Part shown: piece after piece, positions 8,712-17,236 of the stretch
How the letters are laid out: the number at the start of each line of letters is the position of its first letter
Numbering within the stretch: position 1 is the first letter of the stretch
NCBI GenBank assembly: GCA_021604105.1
Contig: BQIW01000008.1
Location: forward strand, 1-64,000
DNA: 64,000 bases
Direction: 5' to 3'
Origin: Nitrospirales bacterium
GTDB taxonomy: Bacteria > Nitrospirota > Nitrospiria > Nitrospirales > UBA8639
Program-made: the position numbers and the translations under genes
The notes under the pieces: model-generated
Seen by the model: only the letters and a program-made list of their open reading frames with translations
Databases searched by the model: none
Told to the model about the DNA's origin: nothing

Positions 8712-9881
8712 TCATTCGATCGCGGACCAGGTTCCTCGAATATACGGATACAAGAAAAAGAGCGCCTCATACCGGTAGGTGAAATTTGCAATCGCGTATT
8801 TCCGCGGAAACAATTCATTGAAGGCCACTCCGGGAATGAGAGGACGAGAGAGCGCTTCCCATTCGTAGCCCGTAGGGCGGCCCGGCAACCGGAAGGTGGA
8901 AAACCGGTCAAGATTCTTCCCGATTCCCCCATATACCGTCACAATCAACCGGTGCCGTTCTGTCGGCACCAATGGGACCTTACCCGCCAAGGCGGTATAG
9001 AAGCTGGCCAGCATAAATGTGTGGTCATCATGGTTATCCGGGGTCTCGAATGCCGGATCTCCCCACTGACGCCAACGGGCGCGATGTCCATAGAGGACAT
9101 CACCTCCAAAAGCGAATCCGTGATGAAGCAATTCCATAAGATTTCGTTCAAATTTATCTATCCGAAGCCTGGCATGGACCCGGCCTTCATACGTATTTTG
9201 GGGCACAATGAAATTATTGGACGTCTTGGAACTGCGATCGAACCACCGGTAACCGGGTTCATACGTTAAAGAAAATTCGGCTGCATTATCCTGCCCTCCC
9301 GGGGATAATGGCCTGCGATACCCGATACCGATTCCTGCAAAAAAATAATTCCATTCCAATTCCACCTCCTTGATAGCCTGTCCTTCGACATATTCGTATC
9401 GGCCGAATGGAATGATCACATTTTCAAATGTCATGGCGGCAAACCATGGGCTGGTCGATGACAGACCACGCTGATACTGGATGTCATTGAATACGCCTGA
9501 GAGCGTCCCCCGAAACCGCTGGTTTTCCTCTTCCCAATTGCGCCAGACAAACAGTGCGCCAAATGGGAGAAGTTCCAACCGTTTGGGTCCGTCCGGGATC
9601 CAATTCATCCCGACATTGATCGCCGTGACCTGCCGTCGATCCCGGGGAGGGATATAAATTTCCTGGCCGAAAATTTCCGTCTGATGGGGTTGTCCTGCAA
9701 GCGGGGTATCAGTTGTCTCTCCCGAAGCGGACCGACCGAAAACCGCCATCACACTTAATACCAAACCCAACAAGCATATAGAAACAGGAATAGAACCGAC
9801 ACCTTTACGCCACCATGGTCGGCTGAAAAATTTCCTGTGAGCGTGGATCGGAAGCGAGCCCGCGGGTGACAGGTCACTCAT
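8712..9881 (-). CDS. Outer-membrane beta-barrel-like protein, interrupted by an in-frame TGA
   Basis: 389 codons read before a TGA. The N-terminus has a signal-like hydrophobic segment (about residues 30-52, SICLLGLVLSVMAVFG) after a basic WWRKG stretch. The mature part is rich in aromatic and Gly residues with amphipathic alternation and segments such as GIGIGYRRPL, EFSLTYEPGYRWF and FTYRYEALFFLYPYIRG, typical of barrel strands. I recognise no named family. The reading ends abruptly in GTWSAIE, while 65 further in-frame codons continue the barrel pattern. The gene is therefore either a recent nonsense mutant, a sequencing error, or subject to read-through. It starts 16 bases after the DUF2238 gene and is probably in the same transcript. 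Confidence 0.72.
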   Translation of the reverse strand: MSDLSPAGSLPIHAHRKFFSRPWWRKGVGSIPVSICLLGLVLSVMAVFGRSASGETTDTPLAGQPHQTEIFGQEIYIPPRDRRQVTAINVGMNWIPDGPKRLELLPFGALFVWRNWEEENQRFRGTLSGVFNDIQYQRGLSSTSPWFAAMTFENVIIPFGRYEYVEGQAIKEVELEWNYFFAGIGIGYRRPLSPGGQDNAAEFSLTYEPGYRWFDRSSKTSNNFIVPQNTYEGRVHARLRIDKFERNLMELLHHGFAFGGDVLYGHRARWRQWGDPAFETPDNHDDHTFMLASFYTALAGKVPLVPTERHRLIVTVYGGIGKNLDRFSTFRLPGRPTGYEWEALSRPLIPGVAFNELFPRKYAIANFTYRYEALFFLYPYIRGTWSAIE

Positions 9882-9897
9882 AGGACAATCGGAAATG

Positions 9898-10560
9898 TTA
9901 GGGAGAATCCGGAAGAGATTTTTTGGACCCTAACTTGGAAAGCGCATAGGTCAGCATAATGGTAATACATGCCCCGAGGACCGCCACTGTCATATCCTTT
10001 TGCGCATCCCATTCGTCTCCCTGAGTACCAAGGTACGCTTCTCCCAATTCCGGACGAACGAGGAGAGCAACCCACGATTCGATAATTTCGAAGAATCCAC
10101 TGAGGGCCAATATGCCGCTGACAGGAAGGTAATAGGCCCAGAATCCACGCACACCCACACGGCGCAGAAATAATTCTCGTAATGGATAGGCCAGAAATAA
10201 ACCGAATGAAAAATGGGCGATGCGGTCAAAATGATTGCGTTCTAATCCCCACCACTCCTGCATCCAAAAGCCCAGCGGAACCTTTGAATAGGTATAATGG
10301 GCTCCGATCGCATGAAGGGTCATAAACACGGTGAGGAATACATAGGAAAGATCCGACAAAGGAAATCGTCGATAGGTCACGACAAGGACCATGACCAATC
10401 CTATCGCTAAAATATTTTCGAGAAACCAATCATGACGGTCGACGGGGTCAATGGCAAGGAAGACCCACACCACCACATACCAAGCCAAAAGCCCGTGTAA
10501 AAGGTGATGGTCGCGGAACCTTTTCCGGTTAGTGGCGGTAACTGCAGTGGTCGGTCGCAT
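9898..10560 (-). CDS. DUF2238 (YjdF-like) inner-membrane protein, copy 2
   Basis: A 220-aa polytopic protein with about six hydrophobic helices. It matches the DUF2238/YjdF family through HAIGAHYTYSKVPLG, RNHFDRIAHFSFG, FEIIESW and a GTQGDEWDAQKDM motif near residue 180. These conserved His, Asp, Glu and Trp residues sit at membrane borders and suggest a metal or small-molecule site, but the family function is unknown. The start overlaps the end of the paralogous upstream gene by 32 bases, so the two are co-translated neighbours. They share the same motif order and derive from a tandem duplication. The C-terminal tail (SKLGSKKSLPDSP) is unlike the paralogue. Confidence 0.85.
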   Translation of the reverse strand: MRPTTAVTATNRKRFRDHHLLHGLLAWYVVVWVFLAIDPVDRHDWFLENILAIGLVMVLVVTYRRFPLSDLSYVFLTVFMTLHAIGAHYTYSKVPLGFWMQEWWGLERNHFDRIAHFSFGLFLAYPLRELFLRRVGVRGFWAYYLPVSGILALSGFFEIIESWVALLVRPELGEAYLGTQGDEWDAQKDMTVAVLGACITIMLTYALSKLGSKKSLPDSP

Positions 10561-11299
10561 GTGGAAGATCTGCTGTCCGTTCCTGTGATCGAAATGAACA
10601 GGAACCTTTCAGTTTCCAGGAGCACAACATAATCGCGAACCAGAGCAGCGCACCATATAATGTGGCTGCCATATCTTTTTGGGCATCCCATATATCTCCC
10701 TGTGCCCCGAGATAGCCCAGACCTAATTCCGGGTGGACAATTCGGGTTACCCATGATTCAAGAATTTCCCACAGCCCGCCCAACCCCACGAGTGTCACCA
10801 ACACAATTCCAGCGCGGATCCACGCGGACATCCCTGGAATTCTTCCGAAAAGTTCCCATAAGGGGTGGGCAAAGAACAAGCCAAAACACAAATGAACGAT
10901 GCGATCGAAATGGTTACGGGGCAATTCAAACAGGTCTTCTAACCAGAGTCCGAAAGGCACCTGAGCATAGGTGTAGTGTGATCCAATCGTATGCAGGGTG
11001 AGAAACATCGCAAAAAGCACATAGGAGGCCACGGAAAAAGGCAGTTGCCGGTAGGAAATGGTCAGGACACCGACGAAAAGAAGAGGAAGGATATTGGAAA
11101 AGGCCCAACTCTGAGGATCAAGAGGGGCCCTTCCCATTACCAGAAAGAAGCCGACATACCACAGCAATAAACAGACCATCACCAAATTTTTCAAAGTTGA
11201 ACTCCCTGAGAGTAAAGTTCTGGGGTCATTCAAAACAGCCTTTACATTGTCTCCCAGGGAGTCCTGAATAACAAGGCACAGAAGGGAAAACTGTTCCAT
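10529..11299 (-). CDS. DUF2238 (YjdF-like) inner-membrane protein, copy 1
   Basis: Up to 256 aa, polytopic, with the DUF2238 signature: HTIGSHYTYAQVPFG, RNHFDRIVHLCFG, WEILESW and GAQGDIWDAQKDM. It is the upstream member of the tandem pair. The ATG at 11299 has no clear ribosome site. A TTG near 11194, preceded by an AGGGAG run, would give a protein starting just before the first membrane helix and aligns better with the paralogue, so the N-terminus is uncertain. Its last codons overlap the next gene. Function unknown. Confidence 0.82.
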   Translation of the reverse strand: MEQFSLLCLVIQDSLGDNVKAVLNDPRTLLSGSSTLKNLVMVCLLLWYVGFFLVMGRAPLDPQSWAFSNILPLLFVGVLTISYRQLPFSVASYVLFAMFLTLHTIGSHYTYAQVPFGLWLEDLFELPRNHFDRIVHLCFGLFFAHPLWELFGRIPGMSAWIRAGIVLVTLVGLGGLWEILESWVTRIVHPELGLGYLGAQGDIWDAQKDMAATLYGALLWFAIMLCSWKLKGSCSFRSQERTADLPHATDHCSYRH

Positions 11300-11400
11300 G
11301 TTGAAGACTTACACGCTTTGATGCACACCGAACTCCCTTCCGCCCGGTCGCAGGTATTTGCTGGGCAGAGTCGTCCGGGCTCGCTTGATATCCCGCCGCT

Positions 11401-11622
11401 TTACCGGGAGGGCGAAGCGGTCGGTGGATGGGAAGAAGATCCTTCTGCTTGAGCGGGAGGACCTTTCATGAATCGGTTGCATCCACTATTTCCGGAGACC
11501 AACAACCGATACGGTTGCAGGTTTTCATCAATACACAATCCCATTGTGGCATCTCCAATTTTTGCAGATGGTTCGATTTGCCACCATTGACATCTTTTAC
11601 AGAATCCCCATTGTTCACCCAT
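11401..11622 (-). CDS. 73-aa four-cysteine protein, unknown function
   Basis: A small soluble protein beginning MGEQWGFCKRC. Cysteines form a CxxC near the N-terminus, a third in a GLCIDE context and a fourth in SGCNRF, spaced like a zinc-ribbon or rubredoxin-type/high-potential iron-sulfur site. Trp residues (QWW) follow the first pair. The ATG at 11622 follows an AAAGGAG site. A TTG two codons upstream is less likely. The C-terminal 20 residues are Ser/Pro-rich and look disordered. I recognise no named family; metal or Fe-S binding is inferred only from the Cys pattern. It lies about 100 bases upstream of the DUF2238 pair. Confidence 0.6.
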   Translation of the reverse strand: MGEQWGFCKRCQWWQIEPSAKIGDATMGLCIDENLQPYRLLVSGNSGCNRFMKGPPAQAEGSSSHPPTASPSR

Positions 11623-11950
11623 CTTCAACTCCTTTCAAAAACGCGTCTTTCGGGTGGAATCGTTCCTGCAATGCATAACGACCCAATAAAATTAGTTTTC
11701 CATAACTACAGCACAGGTGACTGTTGGTGAGATATAGATGAATCCGACAGGCATCTTGCCTAAATGTCTATTTCCGGCACGGGAGTGGCTTTACGACAGA
11801 CCCATTAGGAAGATAATCAGCCGTAATGGAATGATGCCGGCGGTCCCGAGCAAAGATGAAGGAAGTATTCCCTCCATTCCTGTGGCTGTTCTTCCGGTAA
11901 CCTAGAACATTCAGAACCGAATCTCACATTCCCTGTTACACCAGTCAGCT
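11623..11950. other. Intergenic gap, no gene seen
   Basis: 328 bases between two minus-strand genes. It should hold the promoter of the 73-aa gene. I find no convincing open frame, strong hairpin with a T-run, or repeat here. Confidence 0.5.
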
Positions 11951-12472
11951 CTATTTCTTTTTTCTCTTCGTAGAATTTTGGCGCGTACCAGTCTTATTGG
12001 AAGACATGCCGGCCTTCATCAGAAGTTGTTCCTTCCGGTTTACGACCCGGTCGTGAAGACTTTCCCAGTCAATAGTGCGCTTTTCTGCCTTGGGCAGCAT
12101 CTCGGCCTCTTCCTCTTTGATATGATGTTTGCACAGTTCACCGAGTACGGTGAATTTGGCATCATAGCGTTCGTCACCGGGTTTCATCTTTTTCAGCTCC
12201 CCAATGACCACATGTACGACATGGTGTTCCTCCAGAGCTTCATCCATGAGATCCTCGTCCTTCAGTGTGGGACGAACGGCCGGATAGATTAATTTTTCTT
12301 CCAATTCCGCGTGTATGGTTAGCTCCGTTAAAGCTGTTTCGACGATCTGCCGCTTCTTTTGTGCATTTTTCGTCTTCGAAAATTGTTCAAACAGATCTTT
12401 AACATATTGATGGTCTTCCCGAAGCATATCGGTGACTTGTGTGGCTTGAATCTTTTGAGTTTTTGCGGCCAT
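11951..12472 (-). CDS. Hemerythrin HHE cation-binding domain protein
   Basis: A 173-aa, mostly helical soluble protein with the hemerythrin ligand pattern: His 21 (REDHQYV), His 54 with Glu 58 (IHAELEE), His 83/84 and 87 (EEHHVVH), and His 116/117 with Glu 121 (KHHIKEEE). These would hold a di-iron site that binds oxygen, peroxide or nitric oxide. The C-terminal 25 residues are Lys/Ser-rich and probably disordered. The start follows a GGAAGGAGAAGGCG ribosome site. It sits near SDR, peroxiredoxin and catalase genes, consistent with oxidative or nitrosative stress defence. Confidence 0.88.
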   Translation of the reverse strand: MAAKTQKIQATQVTDMLREDHQYVKDLFEQFSKTKNAQKKRQIVETALTELTIHAELEEKLIYPAVRPTLKDEDLMDEALEEHHVVHVVIGELKKMKPGDERYDAKFTVLGELCKHHIKEEEAEMLPKAEKRTIDWESLHDRVVNRKEQLLMKAGMSSNKTGTRQNSTKRKKK

Positions 12473-12835
12473 ATCGCCTTCTCCTTCCTTTTCCGTGTCG
12501 GAATGTGGTGAATTTATTCTCTCTGATAATTTCCCCTACCCTTCATGATTCCTCCTTCCATTTGGTCCCTCGAATAGGTGTCATGAGTGATAGCCTGATA
12601 GATCTATAGCAGGGGATTTCCATCCGGCAAAGGTATAAAAAAGAAGAGAAGTGCCCCCTTTTGTTCATGAGGTTTCAGAAGGTAGAACAATTGAAGAAGG
12701 TGAAGTTCCGTGCCAAGGGTTTTCTCCAGTTATCCGGAAATCTCCTGAACGGATATGCTGTCGGTCAACCAATGCAATGAAGAGACAGCCTGAATCAACA
12801 CATTCCTGACAATTTTCTGGAGCAGGGGGAGGACG
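12473..12835. other. Divergent intergenic region (hemerythrin / SDR)
   Basis: 363 bases separating divergently transcribed genes, so it should carry both promoters. On the minus strand a perfect ribosome site (GGAAGGAGG) precedes a 10-codon frame MKGRGNYQRE at 12514-12546, 41 bases before the hemerythrin start. That could be a leader peptide or chance. Nothing else convincing is seen. Confidence 0.4.
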
Positions 12836-13759
12836 ATGAAAAAATCCACGACAAAGAAAGTTACCCGGTCAGGGTTACAGGACGACCCGAATCCTTTTGT
12901 GGAGGAACGGACTCAAGACGGAGTGCCTTGCCAGCAACAACCATGGCCGGGACAAGAGCCGGAAATGCGTCCTCAGGCGGACCACGGGGAGGAATCCTAT
13001 CGTGGCTCGGGCAGACTAACGGGCCGCACTGCGCTTATCACCGGAGGAGACAGCGGGATTGGACGGGCCATTGCGATAGCCTTCGCACGCGAAGGGGCGG
13101 ATGTCGCCATTACCTATTACAATGAGCGGGACGACGCGGAAGAAACTCACCGGTGGGTGACACAGGCCGGACAACAAGGACGAGTGTTTCCCGGAGATTT
13201 GCGCGAACGGGATCATTGCCGGCATGTGGTCGAGCACACGGTGGGGGAATTCGGCCGGTTGAATATTCTCGTGAATAATGCGGTCTTTCACAGTGAAACC
13301 TCGGATTTTCTAGACATCATCCCTGGGCAATTGGATCAAACCTTTTACACGAATATTTATGCCTCCATCTGGATGGCACAAGCCGCCTTACCGCATATGC
13401 AGGAAGGCGATGTGATTTTGAATACAGGGTCGGTGGTGGCGCTGAAGGGGAATTCACACCTCCTGGATTATGCTGCGACGAAAGCGTCCATTCATAATTT
13501 CACGCATTCATTGGCTCAGGTGGTGGCGGAACGGGGAATTCGCGTGAATTGTGTGGCGCCCGGTCCCGTATGGACGCCCTTAATTCCTTCCACCCGCAAG
13601 GAAGACGCCGTGAAAGAATTCGGCTCGAATACCTTTTGGAAACGGCCGGCTCAACCGGCGGAGATTGCTCCAAGCTATGTGTTTTTGGCCTCCTCGGATG
13701 CGCGATATTATACGGGCGAGATTCTCGCGCCGACCGGCCTGGCATTCACCACACGTTGA
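12836..13759 (+). CDS. SDR-family oxidoreductase (YghA/YhdF-type)
   Basis: A 307-aa short-chain dehydrogenase/reductase with an N-terminal extension of about 60 residues containing the Pro/Gln-rich segment common to the YghA/YhdF group. The cofactor motif is GGDSGIGRAIA near 70-80. NNAV follows near 145, and the catalytic Tyr and Lys are in YAATKAS near 215. It would reduce a carbonyl or oxidise an alcohol with NAD(P)H in the cytosol. The family is often induced by general or osmotic stress. The start follows a GGGGGAGG-type site (agcagggggaggacgATG). It sits among stress genes. Confidence 0.88.
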   Translation: MKKSTTKKVTRSGLQDDPNPFVEERTQDGVPCQQQPWPGQEPEMRPQADHGEESYRGSGRLTGRTALITGGDSGIGRAIAIAFAREGADVAITYYNERDDAEETHRWVTQAGQQGRVFPGDLRERDHCRHVVEHTVGEFGRLNILVNNAVFHSETSDFLDIIPGQLDQTFYTNIYASIWMAQAALPHMQEGDVILNTGSVVALKGNSHLLDYAATKASIHNFTHSLAQVVAERGIRVNCVAPGPVWTPLIPSTRKEDAVKEFGSNTFWKRPAQPAEIAPSYVFLASSDARYYTGEILAPTGLAFTTR

Positions 13760-13837
13760 TCAGGGATTTGGACAAAATTGAACAAACGGAATGATGGTGC
13801 CTTTTCCTCAAGATTGCTCATGGTGTTCCTCCTCCTC

Positions 13838-13969
13838 AGGCGCAACGCGGATATTATTTGGCGCAACATCACGAACGGCGCGGTGGCGGTGTGGTTGATG
13901 AACGGGGTGACCGGGACTTCTGTAGGTTTCCCCAGCACGGCCTCGACGACGTGGGGAATTCAACCTTAG
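13838..13969 (+). pseudogene. Remnant of an FG-GAP/VCBS repeat protein
   Basis: About 43 codons in one frame read RRNADIIWRNITNGAVAV then WLMNG...GFPSTAS and TTWGIQ. This is the recurring unit (ADILWRN...GAVAVWLMNG) of secreted FG-GAP/VCBS beta-propeller repeat proteins. It begins and ends without family-appropriate flanks and stops at TAG 13967-13969. The upstream codons (MNKRNDGAFSS) are unrelated. It is a single decayed repeat unit left from a larger gene. Confidence 0.6.
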
Positions 13970-14004
13970 CTGGAGGTACCTGCCGAATTGAGGGCCTGCG
14001 TGAG

Positions 14005-14036
14005 GTGACTCTCGTTTTTTCAGAAACGAGAGTCAC
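14005..14036 (-). terminator. Perfect 13-bp hairpin downstream of the peroxiredoxin gene
   Basis: GTGACTCTCGTTT and its exact complement AAACGAGAGTCAC are separated by a TTTCAG loop. The hairpin lies 18 bases beyond the stop of the minus-strand peroxiredoxin gene and is the likely transcript end, although no long T-run follows on that strand. Confidence 0.65.
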
Positions 14037-14053
14037 TAACCAGAGCCTCGCGT

Positions 14054-14620
14054 TCAAATTTTTCCGACAAGATCCAAGCCAGGTTTTAAGGTCTTATCGC
14101 CCGGTTTCCAATTAGCGGGACAGACTTCTCCTTTTTCTTCCCTGACGTGGACTGCTGCTTGAAGTTTTCTGAGTAATTCCCGGCCATTACGTCCGATGCT
14201 ATTATCGTGAATTTCTCCCACTTTCAGGATCCCGTCCGGATCGACCAGAAAACTCCCACGCAACGAAACGCCTTCATCTTCCAGATATGTTCCGAAATCA
14301 CGGCTGAGCCGGCCTGTGGGATCGGCGACCATGGGAAACTGAATATTTTTTATGGCAGGCGAGGTATCATGCCAGGCCTTATGTACAAAGACCGAATCCG
14401 TACTGACGCTAAGGACCTCAGCCCCGAGTTTTTGAAATTCCGGATACAGCTCCCCCAATTCTTGCAATTCGGTTGGACAAATAAACGTAAAATCGCCTGG
14501 ATAAAATACCAATACCAGCCATTTACCCCGGAATTCTGACAACACGAGAGAACGAATCTGTTCCTTGTGAAACGCCTGGTATGAGGCATCCGGGATCGTC
14601 TGTCCGATTTGCATCATCAT
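14054..14620 (-). CDS. 2-Cys peroxiredoxin (AhpC/TSA family)
   Basis: A 188-aa thiol peroxidase of the AhpC/Prx1 class. The peroxidatic Cys 48 is in DFTFICPTE and the resolving Cys 167 is in GEVCPANW. The catalytic Thr and Arg surroundings are present, with VADPTGRLSRDFG near 100. It reduces hydrogen peroxide and organic hydroperoxides in the cytosol; a dedicated AhpF is not in this window, so thioredoxin is the likely donor. The start is the first of three consecutive ATG codons after an AAGGAGGTCG site. It is divergent from the catalase gene across a shared 316-bp region, suggesting joint peroxide control. Confidence 0.92.
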   Translation of the reverse strand: MMMQIGQTIPDASYQAFHKEQIRSLVLSEFRGKWLVLVFYPGDFTFICPTELQELGELYPEFQKLGAEVLSVSTDSVFVHKAWHDTSPAIKNIQFPMVADPTGRLSRDFGTYLEDEGVSLRGSFLVDPDGILKVGEIHDNSIGRNGRELLRKLQAAVHVREEKGEVCPANWKPGDKTLKPGLDLVGKI

Positions 14621-14936
14621 GCTTTTCGACCTCCTTCATGGAAACGGTTTGAAATGTTTAGCACAAGTGGTTCAGAGCAAGCTTGGTCGTCTGTATGAAC
14701 TCCCAAACTCCGATTCTCGAGTCACTTAAACAAATCTTATCCCGGAATGCAAAAAGTTGTGACTGCCATGAACCCTTGCATAAAACGCTCCTGTTACCCA
14801 TAACAGTTTTTGAAATTTCTTACCAGGGTTTCTTACAGTGTGGCCTCTTCAATTGTTTCTATATGATAACTACTTTCGCGTCATCTGTTTAGTCACCCAT
14901 TCATCACGAACTCATCAATGTTAAGGAGCGATTCGC
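14621..14936. promoter_or_regulatory. Divergent promoter region between peroxiredoxin and catalase genes
   Basis: 316 bases that must carry both promoters. A short palindrome CTGTTA-CCCA-TAACAG at 14791-14806 is followed by TTTTTG. It could be an operator or a very small terminator. No known OxyR or PerR box was recognised with certainty. Confidence 0.45.
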
Positions 14937-17063
14937 ATGGCCAAAAAACAACCCACTAAATCTTCCCCTGCTTCCACCGGTAAAACCGCGAAATATGCTG
15001 ACCCAACTGTCGAGATCGGCACTGGAGGGGAAGTGCACCAGACAAGTGGAAAAACCAATCCGGTATTAACCACTCAGCAAGGCATTCCTGTCGCGGATGA
15101 CCAAAACTCGCTTAAAGTCGGAACGCGGGGTCCAAGCGCATTGGAAGACTTTCACTTTCGGGAAAAGATTTTTCACTTTGACCATGAACGGATTCCGGAA
15201 CGGGTCGTGCATGCCCGCGGGTTTGGGGCTCATGGGTATTTTGAAAATTACGAATCTCTGGCAGATGTCACAAGAGCCGACCTCTTTCAACGACCACGTG
15301 ATAAAACTCCTGCGTTTGTCCGGTTTTCAACCGTAGCCGGTAATAAGGGCTCCTTCGACTTGGCAAGAGACGTCCGGGGATTCGCCGTGAAGCTGTATAC
15401 CAAAGAGGGGAATTGGGATCTTGTGGGCAACAATATGCCCGTGTTTTTCATACAAGACGCTATGAAATTTCCAGACCTCGTTCACGCGGCCAAAGCGGAA
15501 CCGGATCGTGGCTTCCCCCAGGCGCAAACTGCGCATGATAACTTTTGGGACTTTATCTCTCTGACCCCCGAAAGCATGCACATGGTCATGTGGATCATGT
15601 CCGACAGAGCTATCCCCCGTTCCTTTCGTTTCATGGAAGGGTTTGGCGTGCACACATTCCGCCTGATCAATGGCCAGGGGAAATCGACGTTTGTAAAATT
15701 TCACTGGAAACCGAAACTGGGTATGCAATCGGTGGTCTGGAATGAAGCCGTGAAAATCAATGGTGCGGATCCGGATTTCCATCGCCGGGATTTATGGAGT
15801 GCCATTCAGCAGGGTGATTATCCGGAATGGGAACTGGGCCTCCAGCTTTTTGATGATGAATTTGCTCAACAATTCGATTTTGATGTGCTCGATGCCACCA
15901 AACTCATTCCAGAAGAAATTTTACCAATTCGCCGCGTAGGCCGGCTCGTTCTTGATCGCTGTGTGAACAATTTCTTTGCTGAGACCGAACAGGTCGCCTT
16001 TTGTACGCAAAATATTGTACCGGGCATTGATTTTTCAAATGATCCGCTATTACAAGGACGGAACTTTTCCTACCTCGATACTCAGCTCAAACGGCTTGGC
16101 AGTCCGAATTTCACTCACATACCCATCAATGCCCCCAAGTGTCCGTTCAGCCATTTTCAACAGGATGGCCATATGGCCATGCAGAATCCGCAAGGCCGTG
16201 CCAATTATGAACCCAATTCCTGGCCAGGCGAAACTGCCGGTCCCCGTGAATCACCGGAAAAAGGATTCACGTCTTATCCTGCAGAGGACGAAGGCCCGAA
16301 AGTCCGCCTTCGCTCTGAAACCTTTGCCGATCATTACAGCCAGGCCCGACAATTTTATATCAGTCAGACCGAGGTCGAACAAACACACATCGCAAACGCC
16401 TTAGTTTTTGAATTAAGCAAAGTGGAACATCTTGAGATACGGACTCGTATGGTTTCTCATTTACTGAATATCCACCAGGATCTGGCCAAAACGGTCGCCA
16501 AAGGATTGCGCATCCAGCAGATGCCAGCGCCCGCAGATGCGGCTAAACCGACCCAGGAGGATCTCCAAAGATCCCCGGCACTCAGCATTCTTCTTAATAG
16601 TCCCAAGACCTTCAAAGGGCGAAAGCTTGGCGTGCTCATCACCGATGGAGTCGATATGAAATTATTTAAATCGCTCAAAGCCGCCGTCAAGTCGGAAGGG
16701 GCGATTATGGAGATTGTGGCCCCCGGCGTAGGCGGAGTAGAAGCCAGCGACGGGACATGGATTGAAGCCGCCCAGAAAATCGATGGCGGCCCCTCGGTTT
16801 TGTATGACGCAGTAGCTCTCCTCCTTTCCGAGGAAGGAGGCCGGGCTTTAGCCAAAGAGCCGACGGCGAGGGATTTTGTGGCAGATGCCTTTGCGCATAT
16901 GAAATTTATCGGATATGTCGAAGCCGCGACTCCCCTCTTCGCAAAGGCAGGGCTGACAGATATGGACGGAGGAATGATCGCTCTTGACGGAAATAAAGGC
17001 ACCTCCAAATTCCTGGAAATGTGCCGGCATCTCCGATTCTGGGACCGCACCGCGGCTTCATGA
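14937..17063 (+). CDS. katE: Large-subunit monofunctional heme catalase (HPII/KatE type)
   Basis: A 708-aa catalase that disproportionates hydrogen peroxide. The catalytic His is in [11 protein letters not shown] near 92. The distal Asn lies in [18 protein letters not shown] near 165. The heme-ligating Tyr is in NFSYLDTQ near 380. After the core, a C-terminal flavodoxin/DJ-1-like domain (about 560-705, [13 protein letters not shown]) marks the large-subunit clade that includes E. coli HPII (about 750 aa). The N-terminal extension is Lys/Thr/Ser-rich, as in that clade. The start follows TTAAGGAGCG. It is divergent from the 2-Cys peroxiredoxin gene. Confidence 0.95.
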   Translation: MAKKQPTKSSPASTGKTAKYADPTVEIGTGGEVHQTSGKTNPVLTTQQGIPVADDQNSLKVGTRGPSALEDFHFREKIFHFDHERIPERVVHARGFGAHGYFENYESLADVTRADLFQRPRDKTPAFVRFSTVAGNKGSFDLARDVRGFAVKLYTKEGNWDLVGNNMPVFFIQDAMKFPDLVHAAKAEPDRGFPQAQTAHDNFWDFISLTPESMHMVMWIMSDRAIPRSFRFMEGFGVHTFRLINGQGKSTFVKFHWKPKLGMQSVVWNEAVKINGADPDFHRRDLWSAIQQGDYPEWELGLQLFDDEFAQQFDFDVLDATKLIPEEILPIRRVGRLVLDRCVNNFFAETEQVAFCTQNIVPGIDFSNDPLLQGRNFSYLDTQLKRLGSPNFTHIPINAPKCPFSHFQQDGHMAMQNPQGRANYEPNSWPGETAGPRESPEKGFTSYPAEDEGPKVRLRSETFADHYSQARQFYISQTEVEQTHIANALVFELSKVEHLEIRTRMVSHLLNIHQDLAKTVAKGLRIQQMPAPADAAKPTQEDLQRSPALSILLNSPKTFKGRKLGVLITDGVDMKLFKSLKAAVKSEGAIMEIVAPGVGGVEASDGTWIEAAQKIDGGPSVLYDAVALLLSEEGGRALAKEPTARDFVADAFAHMKFIGYVEAATPLFAKAGLTDMDGGMIALDGNKGTSKFLEMCRHLRFWDRTAAS

Positions 17064-17236
17064 TGTGGCAAATCGACCAATAAATCGGGTAACCATAACA
17101 GGTAAGCCAGGAGACCGGGAATTCGAGACATAAGCTGAACACGTATCAATCAGGTTCGTGCATAAATTAATATGCTTTTTTAACTGCACCGCAGAGTGTA
17201 TTTAAAGTCGTTTCATTTTTTATCAAAAAAAATTTC

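Noticed and set aside
12836-13759. Possible second gene on the minus strand over the SDR gene
   Set aside because: The antisense frames are shadows of the strongly conserved SDR coding sequence.
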